Assembly: GCF_003952425.1 (NCBI RefSeq)
Contig: NZ_CP034449.1
Span: 5,010,001 to 5,074,000 of the forward strand
Direction: 5' to 3'
DNA length: 64,000 bases
DNA from: Mesorhizobium sp. M2A.F.Ca.ET.046.03.2.1
Lineage (GTDB): Bacteria; Pseudomonadota; Alphaproteobacteria; Rhizobiales; Rhizobiaceae
In this document: piece by piece, positions 27,496-36,979 of the stretch
How positions within the stretch are numbered: position 1 is the stretch's first letter
Layout of the letters: each line of letters begins with the position of its first letter
The notes under the pieces: generated by a model
What the model was told of the DNA's origin: nothing
Databases searched by the model: none
What the model saw: only the letters and a program-made list of their open reading frames with translations
Position numbers and translations under genes: made by a program

Positions 27496-28611
27496 ATGCC
27501 GGTGCCCATGACGACATCGAAAGGCCCGGCGATGAAGCTCTTGAGCGCCCAAACTCGTATCCAAAACGATGACATTCGCGCGGTGATGGACAGGCTGCGC
27601 GCCGAGCATAGCGACCATGAGATCGACACCGGCGATGCCGGCCGATGGGAATTCCGTATGCATTACGGCTCGTTGAACGCATCGTTCGACGATCACGGCG
27701 TGCTGGTCCGTATCGCGGCGGAGGACGAGACCTGCCTCTCCTATATGAAGATGATCTTTGCCGGCCATATCGCCGCGCATCTCAGCACGACCGAAGGATT
27801 GCGCTGGCATGGCGACGGCACGGACGCTGGAACGCCGGTGTTCTTCCGCGAAATAACGGTGCTGTCCTCGACGAAATTGTCGCCGCATATGCAGCGCCTG
27901 CGCTTCTCCGGCCGCGACCTCGGCCGCTTCGCTCATGGCGGATTTCATGTCCGCCTTCTGCTGCCGCCGGCCGGGCGGCAGGCGGTCTGGCCGACCATGG
28001 GCGCCGACGGCCTTATCGTCTGGCCGTCGGGCGAGGATGCGCTGACCATCCGGGTCTATACGATCCGCGCGCTGGATGTGGCCGAGGGCTGGCTCGACAT
28101 CGACTTCGTGCTGCATCCGGGCACCGAGACGCCGGCAGCGACTTTCGCGCAGAATGCGCGGGTCGGCGACATCATCGGCATGATCGGTCCCGGCGGTGGC
28201 GGTTTGCCCGAGGCGTCCAACCTGCTTCTTCTGGGCGACGATACCGCGCTTCCGGCGATCGGCCGGATGCTGGAAGAGCTGGCGCCGTCCGCCCGCGCCG
28301 AGGCCTTCATCGAGGTCGATGGTCCGCGAGACCGAGTGACGTTGGCGGCAGGCGAGAACATCGCCGTCCGTTGGCTCTACCGGCATGGCCGCGAAGCAGG
28401 CCGCGCCGGCCTGCTTCCGGAGGCATTGCGCGAATGCGCCCGGCTGCCATGCCCTGACGATCTCTATGTCTGGGCGGGATGCGAGTTCGCCGACTTCCGC
28501 GAGATCCGCCGGATAGCACGCAAGGAATGGGGCTTGCCGCGCGACCGGCATCTGGTCACCGCCTATTGGCGCCGCGGCGCGCAAGGCGAGGACGGAGCCG
28601 GCGAGGAATAG
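27496..28611 (+). CDS. Siderophore-interacting ferric reductase (DUF2218 + SIP)
   Basis: A 371-residue protein. Residues about 15-105 are a DUF2218 domain. An FAD-binding reductase-like barrel follows (MQRLRFSGRDLGRFAHGGFH). The C-terminal SIP domain contains LLLGDDTALPAIGRMLEELA and DDLYVWAGCEFADFREIRR. SIP proteins reduce Fe(III)-siderophores in the cytoplasm to release iron. An IRO box precedes it, and the convergent neighbours encode a siderophore importer and receptor. The start could also be at 27508 or 27532. Confidence 0.9.
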   Translation: MPVPMTTSKGPAMKLLSAQTRIQNDDIRAVMDRLRAEHSDHEIDTGDAGRWEFRMHYGSLNASFDDHGVLVRIAAEDETCLSYMKMIFAGHIAAHLSTTEGLRWHGDGTDAGTPVFFREITVLSSTKLSPHMQRLRFSGRDLGRFAHGGFHVRLLLPPAGRQAVWPTMGADGLIVWPSGEDALTIRVYTIRALDVAEGWLDIDFVLHPGTETPAATFAQNARVGDIIGMIGPGGGGLPEASNLLLLGDDTALPAIGRMLEELAPSARAEAFIEVDGPRDRVTLAAGENIAVRWLYRHGREAGRAGLLPEALRECARLPCPDDLYVWAGCEFADFREIRRIARKEWGLPRDRHLVTAYWRRGAQGEDGAGEE

Positions 28612-28623
28612 CGCCGTCTCGTC

Positions 28624-29841
28624 TCAGTCGCGGTCGCTGACCATGGCGATCGCCGGCGCTGCCAGCAGCGCGACCACGCCCGCTCCGGCAAACAGCGCAC
28701 CATAGCCGAGATGCTGCGCCGCATAGCCGGCCAGGATGCCGCCCGCCATGCTGACCAATGCGTCCATGCACTGGAAAAGCGTGAAATCGACGCCCGCTTG
28801 CCTCGGGTCCGACCAGCGCATGAACTGCGCATAAAGCGCGACGAAGCCGAGCGCCATGATGCCGGAGGAACTCAGCATTGCGACAGCTGCCAGCGGGCCT
28901 GCCGGGAAAACGCCCGAAAGCGCGAAGGCGGCGAGGACGAACAGCGATCCAGCCTGCAAGACGAGCGCGAGCACAAGCACGCTGCGCGTGCCCAACCACC
29001 GGACGAGCGCGCCGCCGGCAAGGGCGGCCGCGACGCCGAGGATCATGCTGCCGGCGCCGTTGACCAGGCCGATGGTGGAAAGGCTGAGCCCGGCATCGAC
29101 GAGAAACGGGCCGAGCATCGCTAGCGCCGCCTTCTGCGCCAGAACGTAGATCGCCGACGCCACCAGGCCGCGTTGTATCTGCGGACGCCGCAACGCCATG
29201 CCGAGCGAGGGCACGTGGTCGCGAACTTCCTCGTGCGACCGGCCAGCGACGCCGAGCAGGAAGGGCAGGCCGAGCAGCACCAGCAGCGAGGCCATGGCCG
29301 ACACCGCCGGACGCCAGCCCTGGACGTCGACAAGGAAGAGGAACAGGCCGCCGCCGATCGCCGAGCCGAGATAGGCGCCGCCGACCTGGGCCGCATTACC
29401 CCAGCCGAGATTCTTGCCGGCAAGGTTCTGCACCGCAAAACCGTCGCAGGCGATGTCGACGGTCGCAGCTGCAAAGGCAACCACCGTCAGGCAGGCGACC
29501 ACGGGCCAGAAAGCGGCCGGGCCGAGTTGTGCGACAGCCAGCAGTCCGGCGATGGAGACCAGGCCACCGATGAGGACAATCGCGCCGGTTCGGTCTCGTC
29601 CCGACAGCGGAAGCCGGTAGCGCTCCACTGCCGGCGACCACATGAATTTCAGCGCCCACGGCAGGGCGATCAGGGTAAGCAGGCCGATACGGTCGAGCGG
29701 CAGGCCCTGGTCGCGCATCACGGCCGGGAGACCCGTCCAGGTGATGCCACCGATCACGCTCTGGGCCACATAGAGGCCGCCGATCGCCGCAACGATGGCG
29801 GCCGGCGACGAGGCGGCCGGGTTCGAGGCGGAGACTGACAT
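28624..29841 (-). CDS. RhtX/FptX-like siderophore MFS importer
   Basis: A 405-residue protein with about 12 transmembrane helices. It starts with [20 protein letters not shown] and continues with [20 protein letters not shown], the AmpG-related pattern of single-protein siderophore permeases such as RhtX and FptX. These carry ferri-siderophores across the inner membrane without an ABC transporter. Its ATG overlaps the stop of the TonB receptor by one base, so both are translated from one mRNA. The receptor link supports siderophore import rather than muropeptide transport. Confidence 0.82.
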   Translation of the reverse strand: MSVSASNPAASSPAAIVAAIGGLYVAQSVIGGITWTGLPAVMRDQGLPLDRIGLLTLIALPWALKFMWSPAVERYRLPLSGRDRTGAIVLIGGLVSIAGLLAVAQLGPAAFWPVVACLTVVAFAAATVDIACDGFAVQNLAGKNLGWGNAAQVGGAYLGSAIGGGLFLFLVDVQGWRPAVSAMASLLVLLGLPFLLGVAGRSHEEVRDHVPSLGMALRRPQIQRGLVASAIYVLAQKAALAMLGPFLVDAGLSLSTIGLVNGAGSMILGVAAALAGGALVRWLGTRSVLVLALVLQAGSLFVLAAFALSGVFPAGPLAAVAMLSSSGIMALGFVALYAQFMRWSDPRQAGVDFTLFQCMDALVSMAGGILAGYAAQHLGYGALFAGAGVVALLAAPAIAMVSDRD

Positions 29842-31952
29842 CAGAAACGATAGCGCAGGCTGCCGAACAGCGAGCGGCCCTCGTCGCGGTAGCAATAGCC
29901 GGCCGAGCAGATCGTCTGCTGGTTGTCGAACAGGTTCTTGGCGTTGATCTGCAGCTTCACGCCTTCGAGCTTCGGATTGCGGTAGCCGAAATCGTAGGAC
30001 AGCGAGGCATCGACGAAGGCGCGCGCGTCGTTCTTGAAAGTGTTGGTGTCGTCGCCGTAGCTGGCGCCGGCGAAGCGCACACCGGCGCCGAGTCCGAGCC
30101 CATCCAGCGTGCCGTTCTCGAATTGATAATGGCCCCAGAGCGACAGGATGTGATTCGGCGTCGCCGACAGTTCCTTGCCGTCGGTACCTTCGGCGCCGCG
30201 TTCGATCTTCACGCGCAGATAGGTGTAGGAGGCGATGATGCTGAAGCCATTGTCAAGCGAGGCATTGGCCTCCAGCTCGACGCCGCGCGAGTTTAGGTCG
30301 AGCTGGCGCTGCTTGTTGATGCCGGTCGAGGCGTCGAAGACGACGCCGTCCTTCTGGTCGATGTCGAACAGCGCGGCGCTGACGGTCGCGTTGCGGTCGG
30401 GGATCTCGTATTTGACGCCGATCTCCTTCTGCGTGGCGATGGTGGGGCGGGCGACGCGGCCGACGGAACTCGTAATGTCGTCATAGACGAAGCCGATGTT
30501 GGGCGAGAATGAGGTCGAATAGTTGACGTAGGGAACGATGCCCCATTCGGTCCGGTAGGACAGGCCGACGCGGCCGGAGAAGGCGCTGTCCTTCTGCTTC
30601 GACTGGCTGAAATCCGCCGCGGTGGAGGTGGTGTCGATCCAGTCGTAGCGGCCGCTGGTGAACAGGGTGAAATCGTTCCACTCCATTTGGTCGTGCAGGT
30701 AGACGCCGAGCTGGTTCATCTCCTGCCCGCCGGAATGCGGGACGGGGGCGGCCTTGATGTCCTCGACCGAGACGTAGGAGAGCCCGCTGCCGGCGTCATA
30801 GTCCGACCAGGCGTAGTCGATGCCGGCAATCGCGGTGTGCTTGACCGGACCGGTGTCGAATTCAAGCTGGGCCATGTTGTCGACGACGAAGTTCTTCATC
30901 GCTTCCGTGTAATGGCCCCAGTAGCGCTCAAGCGGCTGGTCGGCGCCGACCGAATAGTGGCCGCTATATTCGATGTCTGAATCGACGGCGTTGTAGCGCA
31001 GGTTCTGGCGCACAGTCAGCCAGTCGTTGAAGCGGTGCTCGAACTCATAGCCGATGCGCCCCTGGTCCTGGGTGAAATCGTTCCAGGCCGGATCGCCTTC
31101 ATAGATATTCGACAGCGCGCCATAGGCGGAGTTGTAGAAAGCCGCGGTGCCGCCGGTGACGGACTTCGAATATTCGCCGAGGATGGTGAGCCTGGTGTCC
31201 TCGTCCGGCTTGAAGGTGACGGCCGGCGCCAGATAGAGCTTGTCGTCGGGATAATCGGGCAGCCCGGTCTCGCTCAGGCGGCCGAGGCTGGTGAAGCGGT
31301 AGAGGATGCTGCCGTCGTCATTGACCGGCCCGGAAGCATCGAGCGCGGCCTGGAAGCGGTTGTGTTCGCCGGCCAGCAGCTCGATTTCATGGAATGGCTC
31401 GTCCTTGGGCCGTTTGGTGACGACGTTGACGATGCCGCCCGGACCGCTGACGCCGTAAAGCGAGGAGGCCGGTCCCTTCAGGATGGTGACGCCCTCGATG
31501 CCGTAAGGTTCTGTCTTGAACCAGGCGGAAGGGCCGTTGTACTGGCGCAGCCCGTCGCGGAACATGCCGTTGTAGAAGGCCTGGAAACCGCGCAGGAAGA
31601 AGGCGTCATAGCGCGTGTCGAAACCGAAGCTGTTCGGATTGGCGCTGGCCGTATAGCCCAGCGCGTCGTTCAGCGTACGCGGCTTCTGGTCCTCGATCTG
31701 CTTTTGCGTCACGACCGAGACCGCCTGCGGGATTCTGGCGATCGGCGTGTCGGTCTTGGTGCCGATGCGGTCCTTCTTGGCGACATAGCCGTCCTGCTTC
31801 AGGATCTCGTTGCTCTCGGCGGTCACCTCGATCCTGTCGAGAACGGTGGCGTCGCCGCCGTCCTGGGCAAGTGCCGGCCAGACATGGCCGAGGATGGCGC
31901 TGCCCGCCAGCAATGATAATCCCCGGCGCCACGTCCTCGACCGCTTCGGCAT
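29841..31952 (-). CDS. TonB-dependent ferri-siderophore receptor
   Basis: A 703-residue outer-membrane receptor with a signal peptide ([20 protein letters not shown]). The plug domain (about 55-165) shows [26 protein letters not shown] and [21 protein letters not shown] 22-strand barrel follows, ending in [11 protein letters not shown] with terminal Phe. The plug motifs are of the FhuA/FoxA hydroxamate-siderophore type. The ATG at 31952 has a GGAGAC site. It is cotranscribed with the RhtX-like permease, and an IRO box and a strong inverted repeat lie upstream. Confidence 0.92.
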   Translation of the reverse strand: MPKRSRTWRRGLSLLAGSAILGHVWPALAQDGGDATVLDRIEVTAESNEILKQDGYVAKKDRIGTKTDTPIARIPQAVSVVTQKQIEDQKPRTLNDALGYTASANPNSFGFDTRYDAFFLRGFQAFYNGMFRDGLRQYNGPSAWFKTEPYGIEGVTILKGPASSLYGVSGPGGIVNVVTKRPKDEPFHEIELLAGEHNRFQAALDASGPVNDDGSILYRFTSLGRLSETGLPDYPDDKLYLAPAVTFKPDEDTRLTILGEYSKSVTGGTAAFYNSAYGALSNIYEGDPAWNDFTQDQGRIGYEFEHRFNDWLTVRQNLRYNAVDSDIEYSGHYSVGADQPLERYWGHYTEAMKNFVVDNMAQLEFDTGPVKHTAIAGIDYAWSDYDAGSGLSYVSVEDIKAAPVPHSGGQEMNQLGVYLHDQMEWNDFTLFTSGRYDWIDTTSTAADFSQSKQKDSAFSGRVGLSYRTEWGIVPYVNYSTSFSPNIGFVYDDITSSVGRVARPTIATQKEIGVKYEIPDRNATVSAALFDIDQKDGVVFDASTGINKQRQLDLNSRGVELEANASLDNGFSIIASYTYLRVKIERGAEGTDGKELSATPNHILSLWGHYQFENGTLDGLGLGAGVRFAGASYGDDTNTFKNDARAFVDASLSYDFGYRNPKLEGVKLQINAKNLFDNQQTICSAGYCYRDEGRSLFGSLRYRF

Positions 31953-31965
31953 TTCTGTCTCCAAT

Positions 31966-32005
31966 ACTCATATTTGATCACGCCTCCGCGCTCTCAAATA
32001 TGAGT
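31966..32005. promoter_or_regulatory. Inverted repeat just upstream of the TonB receptor
   Basis: Perfect 12-base arms ACTCATATTTGA (31966-31977) and TCAAATATGAGT (31994-32005) with a 16-base loop. The structure ends 13 bases before the start codon. It could be a regulator site or an mRNA hairpin next to the ribosome site. Confidence 0.6.
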
Positions 32006-32015
32006 TTGTGAGTCA
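32001..32015. promoter_or_regulatory. IRO box (TGA-N9-TCA) upstream of the TonB receptor
   Basis: TGAGTTTGTGAGTCA fits TGA-N9-TCA exactly, matching the element at 27449. It overlaps one arm of the inverted repeat. RirA repression under iron sufficiency is the expected meaning. Confidence 0.6.
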
Positions 32016-32059
32016 AGTATTTTTTGACGCCTCCTCGAACTTGATGGCGTCACGCCACG

Positions 32060-33595
32060 TCAGCCTTCCTGGCAGGCCGGGAGAGGAGCGATGTCTTGCT
32101 CCGGCGCCGATCCGCGACGCAGGCCGAGGAAGACGACGATGGCGGTAAGCATGGTGATCGTCGCCAGCACGATGAGCAGCCGGTCGAAGGCCGTCTCGTA
32201 AGCTTGGACCAGGGCGCTGGCGTCGGCCAAGTGCAGACGTTGCACCGGTTCGCTGATATTGCCGGTTGCCAGCAACTGCGCCGCTGCGACCGCTTCGGCA
32301 GGCGAGGCCAGTCCTTGAGCGCCGAGCTGCGTGGCCGTGAAACCCGACAAGACTGCCATCACGATCGCCAGGGCCACGCCCTCGCTGGCGACGCGGGTGG
32401 TGTTGAAGATGCCGACCGCCATGCCGGCGCGCTCCTTCGGCACGACGCTGACCGCCAGTCCGTCCATGAGCCCCCAGGGCAGGGCGATGCCGATGCCGAT
32501 CAGGACCAGTGGGGCCACCAGCGCGCCGTCCGCCGCGGGCACGCGGCTGAGCCAGACAAGGCCGGCCGCGGCGACGAGGAGGCCAACGCCGCAGATCGTG
32601 GCGGGCGCGATCCAGCGCGCCGCCTGGCCGGCGAGCAACGGCAGGATCAGCAGCGGGCCGGAGAGGCAGATCATCAACTGCCCCGCCTTGATCTCGCTCA
32701 TCCCCTCGATGCCGATGAAGCGGATCGGCAGGAGCACGAGCAGGACGACGAAGGCATAGGCGGGTGCCGCGGCCAGGAACTGGACGCCGACGAAACGCGG
32801 GAAGCGGAACAGCGTCAGGTCCAGCATCGGCCGGCGCACGCGCCGCTCGACAATGACGAAGGCGGCAAAGCCGACGGCAGCCACGCCAAGGAGTGCGAGA
32901 ACGAAGGGATCGGCCAAGCCGCTTTGAGGCGCCTGCAGCACGCCATAAGTCAGCGCGGCAAGCGCGATGGTGAAGGTGCCGGCGCCGGCCCAGTCGAGCC
33001 CGGTTGCGTCAGGATCGCGTGATTCGGTGACGGTGCGCAGGCCCAGCGCGGCCGCGGCAACGCCAAGCGCCGCCACCAGAAGGAAGATCGCGCGCCAGCC
33101 GAATGTATCGATGAGCAGGCCGGAGGCGACAGGGCCGAAGGCTAGCCCGATGCCGAAGCTGGTGCCGAGAAAACTGAAGGCGCGCAGCCGCGATTGCCCG
33201 TCGAATTCCTGGGCAAGTGCTGAGGCACCGCCGGCGAAGGCGGCGGCACCGCCTATGCCTTGCAAGGCGCGGAACATATCGAACCAGACGATATCCGGCG
33301 CCAGCATGCAGCCCAGCGCGGCAAGGAGGTAGACAGCGAGGCCGGCGAGAAAAATCCGCTTGCGGCCATGGTTGTCGGCCAATGCCCCGGCCGCCATCAG
33401 GCCGGCGCCGAAGGTCAGCATGAAGGCATTGGTCACCCAATTGAGCGCGAGCGGACTGCCGCCGAGATCGGCGGCAATGCGAGAAAGCGCCACGGCGGGG
33501 CCGGTAAAGCTCAACGGCATCGTCATGGCGGCAAGGCAGACCGACAGCAGCACAAGCCATCTGCCGGCGGGGCCGGTTCTGGTCATCAAAGTCAT
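32060..33595 (-). CDS. MFS drug/metabolite exporter (DHA2-like, 14 TM)
   Basis: A 511-residue MFS protein with about 14 hydrophobic helices. Motif A-like GALADNHGRKRIFLAGLAVY and the antiporter motif C-like GTSFGIGLAFGPVASGLLID are seen, as in the EmrB/QacA group. The start at 33595 gives the standard MTLMTRTGPAGRW lead, and the longer frame is not conserved. It is divergent from a LysR regulator. Its position behind iron-uptake genes raises siderophore export as an option, but the antiporter motif and LysR control fit drug or metabolite efflux as well. Confidence 0.82.
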   Translation of the reverse strand: MTLMTRTGPAGRWLVLLSVCLAAMTMPLSFTGPAVALSRIAADLGGSPLALNWVTNAFMLTFGAGLMAAGALADNHGRKRIFLAGLAVYLLAALGCMLAPDIVWFDMFRALQGIGGAAAFAGGASALAQEFDGQSRLRAFSFLGTSFGIGLAFGPVASGLLIDTFGWRAIFLLVAALGVAAAALGLRTVTESRDPDATGLDWAGAGTFTIALAALTYGVLQAPQSGLADPFVLALLGVAAVGFAAFVIVERRVRRPMLDLTLFRFPRFVGVQFLAAAPAYAFVVLLVLLPIRFIGIEGMSEIKAGQLMICLSGPLLILPLLAGQAARWIAPATICGVGLLVAAAGLVWLSRVPAADGALVAPLVLIGIGIALPWGLMDGLAVSVVPKERAGMAVGIFNTTRVASEGVALAIVMAVLSGFTATQLGAQGLASPAEAVAAAQLLATGNISEPVQRLHLADASALVQAYETAFDRLLIVLATITMLTAIVVFLGLRRGSAPEQDIAPLPACQEG

Positions 33596-33702
33596 GGATT
33601 TTCCTATCCGAGGAGGAATTGCCGGCTCGCGCTGACTCGCGTCGCCGATCGCAGCCAAAGATAGGGCAGGAACATTTCCGGCAAAATAGTATTAAATCTC
33701 CA

Positions 33703-33718
33703 TTCATACCGGAATGAA
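33703..33718. promoter_or_regulatory. Candidate LysR operator
   Basis: TTCAT-ACCGGA-ATGAA is a perfect palindrome in its arms, in the 144-base divergent region, 22 bases before the LysR gene start. Its size and T...A ends fit LysR-type binding sites. Confidence 0.5.
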
Positions 33719-33739
33719 ACGCTCGAATGGATTCAAGCG

Positions 33740-34627
33740 ATGGATCGTCTCAACGGCCTTCTTGCCTTTGCCCGCACCGCCGAATTCGGCAGTTTCGTAA
33801 GCGCGGGGCGAGCGCTCGGCATCTCCGCTTCCGCCGTCGGCAAGAGCGTCGCCCGGCTCGAGCAGGAGCTCGGCGTGCGGCTCCTGCAGCGCAGCACCCG
33901 GCGCATCGGCCTGACCGAGGAGGGCAAGCTGTTCAATGAGCGGGTGCGCCGCATCCTCGACGACATCGACGACGCCGAGGCGATGCTGTCACGGACACGC
34001 GAGACGCCGCACGGGCGGCTGCGTATCTCCACCCCGATCGTCACCTATCACCTGCTGTTGCCGGTGCTGTCGGAATTCATGGCGCGATACCCGGAAATCG
34101 AGCTCGATATCGATTTCAACGATCGCATCGTCGACGTCATCGAAGAGGGCATCGACGTCGCGATCCGCAGCGGCGAGCTGCCCGATTCACGGTTGGTGTC
34201 GAGGCCGGTCGCGCCCTTTCGCATGATCCTGTGCGCGGCCTCGTCCTATCTCGATCGGCATGGTACGCCTGGCACGCCGGCGGATCTGGCAGCGCATTTC
34301 GGCATCCATTTCCGTTTCCTCAACAGCGGCAGGCTGCTGCAATGGCCGTTCATCACCGGAAGCGCCGCGCCGCAGATACGCTCGATGCTGACCTGCAACA
34401 ACATGGAGGCATTGAAGGGCGCGACGCTTGCCGGTCTCGGCATCGCCTGCATGCCCGATTTCCTGGTGCGGGAGGCGCTGCATGACGGAAGGCTGCGGAC
34501 CGTGCTCGACGAACATGTCGACGGCCGCGGCCAGTTCCGCATGCTGTGGCCATCCAATCGCCACCTTTCGCCGAAGGTCCGCGTCTTCGTCGATTTCCTG
34601 CCCGAGCGGCTTGCTGTCGGGAGATAG
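33740..34627 (+). CDS. LysR-family transcriptional regulator
   Basis: A 295-residue regulator. The helix-turn-helix at 1-60 reads MDRLNGLLAFARTAEFGSFV, then ALGISASAVGKSVARLEQEL. The substrate-binding domain follows with LRISTPIVTYHLLLPVLSEF. It is of the CrgA/DhcR-like short-linker group. It is divergent from the MFS exporter at 32060, which it probably controls. Confidence 0.9.
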   Translation: MDRLNGLLAFARTAEFGSFVSAGRALGISASAVGKSVARLEQELGVRLLQRSTRRIGLTEEGKLFNERVRRILDDIDDAEAMLSRTRETPHGRLRISTPIVTYHLLLPVLSEFMARYPEIELDIDFNDRIVDVIEEGIDVAIRSGELPDSRLVSRPVAPFRMILCAASSYLDRHGTPGTPADLAAHFGIHFRFLNSGRLLQWPFITGSAAPQIRSMLTCNNMEALKGATLAGLGIACMPDFLVREALHDGRLRTVLDEHVDGRGQFRMLWPSNRHLSPKVRVFVDFLPERLAVGR

Positions 34628-34643
34628 CTCCCCCCAGGGGTGG

Positions 34644-35429
34644 TCAGTAGGTGGTGCGACCGCCCGAGAGGTCGAAGGTGGCGCCGGTGGTGAAGGTGTT
34701 CTCGTCCGACAGCATGAAGGCGATCATGGCGGCCGCCTCCTCGACCTCGACGAAACGGCCGCGCGGCACCTTGCCGAGCATGTAGGCGACCTGGGCCTCG
34801 GTGAGCTGCTCCAGAATGCGCGTGCGGGCGGGCGAGGGCGTCAGCGCGTTGACGGCTATGTCGTATCCGGCGAGCTCCTTGCCGAGCGATTTGGTCAGCG
34901 CCAGCACGCCGGCCTTGGCGGCCGAATAGGCGGCGGCGTTGGGATTGCCCTCCTTGCCGGCCACCGAGGAGATGTTGACGATGCGGCCGTAGTTGCGCGC
35001 GACCATGCCGGGCACCAGGCGCTTGCAGCAATAGAAGACACCGTTGAGGTCGATATCGACGATTTGGCGCCAGGCGGCGGGATCGTAGTCGACCACGGTG
35101 GCCGCCGGCCCGGCAATGCCGGCATTGTTGACGAGAAGATCGACGGGGCCAAGCATCCGCTCGGTCTCGGCGGCCGCGCGATCGACGGCTTCGATCTGCG
35201 ACTGGTCGCAAAGGATGGCCTTGACCCGGCCAAGGGAGGCGAGTTCGGCTACGGCCGTGGCCATTGCGACCTGGTCGATGTCCCAGATGGCCACGCCGGC
35301 GCCCGACGACAGCAAGCGTCGCGCGACCGCAAGGCCGATGCCTTGCGCGCCGCCGGTCACCACGGCGACGCGGCCGGAAAGATCGACAGCATTCACACGA
35401 CGGTTCATGGGCATTTTCCTCGCTCCCAC
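34644..35429 (-). CDS. SDR-family oxidoreductase (3-oxoacyl-ACP reductase-like)
   Basis: A 261-residue short-chain dehydrogenase: TGGAQGIGLAVARRL for NAD(P), NNAGIAG, and the catalytic Ser and YxxxK in ISSVAGKEGNPNAAAYSAAK. The C-terminal part is GATFDLSGGRTTY. A likely start is the internal ATG giving MNRRVNAVDLSGRVAVV. It is the last gene of a minus-strand run with an AbrB-type transporter, a monooxygenase-like protein and another SDR. The substrate is not evident. Confidence 0.85.
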   Translation of the reverse strand: MGARKMPMNRRVNAVDLSGRVAVVTGGAQGIGLAVARRLLSSGAGVAIWDIDQVAMATAVAELASLGRVKAILCDQSQIEAVDRAAAETERMLGPVDLLVNNAGIAGPAATVVDYDPAAWRQIVDIDLNGVFYCCKRLVPGMVARNYGRIVNISSVAGKEGNPNAAAYSAAKAGVLALTKSLGKELAGYDIAVNALTPSPARTRILEQLTEAQVAYMLGKVPRGRFVEVEEAAAMIAFMLSDENTFTTGATFDLSGGRTTY

Positions 35430-35445
35430 CTTGCAATAGCGCGGA

Positions 35446-36549
35446 TCAGGACCTGACGTTTCGCGCCACCAGCCTGGCTACGCTTGGCCCAATGAGCAGC
35501 ACGACCAGGAAGCGTGCCGACTGCAAGGCCATGACGAAGGAGATATCGACGTTGCGCGCCGCGGCGGCGATGATGGCGACGCTGTCCATGCCGCCGGGGC
35601 TGGTCGCCAGATAGGCGGTCAGCGGATCGATGCCGAGCAGGCGGCTGATGACGAAGGCCATGCCGCCACAAAAGGCGATCAGCGCGACGATCGAGCCGAT
35701 GATCTGCGGCAGGGCGCGAGCCGCGTGGCGCAGGATCGGCCGGGTGAAATTCAGCCCGATCGACCAGCCGACCATGGCATAGCTGATCGCCAGCAGCCAA
35801 GGCGGCAACTGCATCGGCACGCCGAGGCCGAGATGGATCACCGCGCCGAAAATGAAGGTGCCGAGAAAGAACGGCGAGGGCAGCCTGACCAGCTTTCCGG
35901 CCAAGCCGCCCACGATCGCGATGCCGATGGTGGCGGCGAAGGCCAAGGCATCGATCGGCGGAAACCAGACGATGGGCGGCACCTCGACGCCGGATGTGTC
36001 GACCCACATCCTGGCAACGAGCGCGGCCGTCATCGAGACGAAGATGACGCGCAGATATTGCATGAAGGCGACGAGACGCTGGTCGGCGCCAAAGGCGCCA
36101 GCCATCAGCACCATGGCCGTGGCGGCGCCGGGCGAGGAGCCCCAGACCGCCGTGGTGCCGGGCAGGATGCGCCAGCGGCTGATCAGCCAGCCGAGCAGGC
36201 TGGAGGCGGCGACGGTCGCGACCACCACGCCGAGGAAGAGCGGCCATTCCTTGTAGAAGGCAGGAAAGATGTCGGCGGCGATCGAATTCGCCACCAGGCA
36301 GCCGACGATCGCCTGGGCCGAGGCGAAAAGCGGACGGGGCACGCGCACCGTGGCGCCGTTGGTGCCGGCGAGGATGGCGGCAAGCATAGGGCCGATCAGC
36401 AGCGCCGCCGGCAGGGCGGCGAGTTCCAACGCGCCGGCGAAGGGCAGCGAGAACACCAAAAGCACCAGCCATTGCCGTGGCGGGCGCAGGCGCGCCATGC
36501 GGTCGATGGGTGCGTGGTCCTGGGATGGTTGCTCTGGCGAGGAGTCCAT
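35446..36549 (-). CDS. AbrB-family membrane protein (putative ammonia monooxygenase/transport)
   Basis: A 367-residue integral membrane protein with about 10-11 helices in two related halves (GALELAALPAALLIGPMLAA and its counterpart GLAGKLVRLPSPFFLGTFIF). This is the duplicated AbrB pattern, often mis-annotated as ammonia monooxygenase. The Gly/Pro-rich GSSPGAATAMVLMAGAFGAD between helices is characteristic. The substrate is unknown. It lies 16 bases upstream of the SDR gene and is probably cotranscribed with it. Confidence 0.82.
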   Translation of the reverse strand: MDSSPEQPSQDHAPIDRMARLRPPRQWLVLLVFSLPFAGALELAALPAALLIGPMLAAILAGTNGATVRVPRPLFASAQAIVGCLVANSIAADIFPAFYKEWPLFLGVVVATVAASSLLGWLISRWRILPGTTAVWGSSPGAATAMVLMAGAFGADQRLVAFMQYLRVIFVSMTAALVARMWVDTSGVEVPPIVWFPPIDALAFAATIGIAIVGGLAGKLVRLPSPFFLGTFIFGAVIHLGLGVPMQLPPWLLAISYAMVGWSIGLNFTRPILRHAARALPQIIGSIVALIAFCGGMAFVISRLLGIDPLTAYLATSPGGMDSVAIIAAAARNVDISFVMALQSARFLVVLLIGPSVARLVARNVRS

Positions 36550-36617
36550 ATCCGGCTCTTAGACCTGACGGAGACAAATGCGAACCCGCTTTTCGCGGAC
36601 AATCCGTGTCGAGGCGG

Positions 36618-36929
36618 TCAGCCGGCCTTTTCCGGCGCAGGGAGTCCAAAGCCGCCGACCGGATGGGTCTCGATCTGGAATTCGAAGCCGGCGATGAAGG
36701 GACGCGCCCTGGCGATCGCGGCCTGGACTTCCGGCAATTGCAGCGAGGCCTTGTGGCTCGCCTGGTCGGTCCACACCTCGGTGACCCAGATGGCATCGGC
36801 GTCGGCCGGATCGGTGGCGATGATGTAGCTCAGGCAGCCGGGGAGCGCGGCAGTGCTTTCGCGCAGCACGTCCATGACCGCATCGCGCTGGCCGCGCGCC
36901 GCCCGCATCTTACCGATCAATCCGTACAT
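36618..36929 (-). CDS. Antibiotic biosynthesis monooxygenase (ABM)-fold protein
   Basis: A 103-residue ferredoxin-like ABM-domain protein: MYGLIGKMRAARGQRDAVMD at the start, then PGCLSYIIATDPADADAIWV and EVWTDQASHKASLQLPEV. It is of the size of YgiN-type cofactor-free quinol monooxygenases. The start at 36929 is chosen because the frame above it is not conserved. It belongs to the same minus-strand run as the flanking SDR genes. Confidence 0.82.
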   Translation of the reverse strand: MYGLIGKMRAARGQRDAVMDVLRESTAALPGCLSYIIATDPADADAIWVTEVWTDQASHKASLQLPEVQAAIARARPFIAGFEFQIETHPVGGFGLPAPEKAG

Positions 36930-36979
36930 GCCTTGATCTCCCTCCAGGTTGCACGCTGCATCAGTATGCAATCGCCGGC

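Noticed and set aside
31606..31971. 121-codon frame starting at ATG 31971 after a GGAGG, upstream of and overlapping the TonB receptor
   Set aside because: It overlaps the receptor signal-peptide region in another frame and encodes no known domain. The receptor start at 31952 has its own GGAGAC site.
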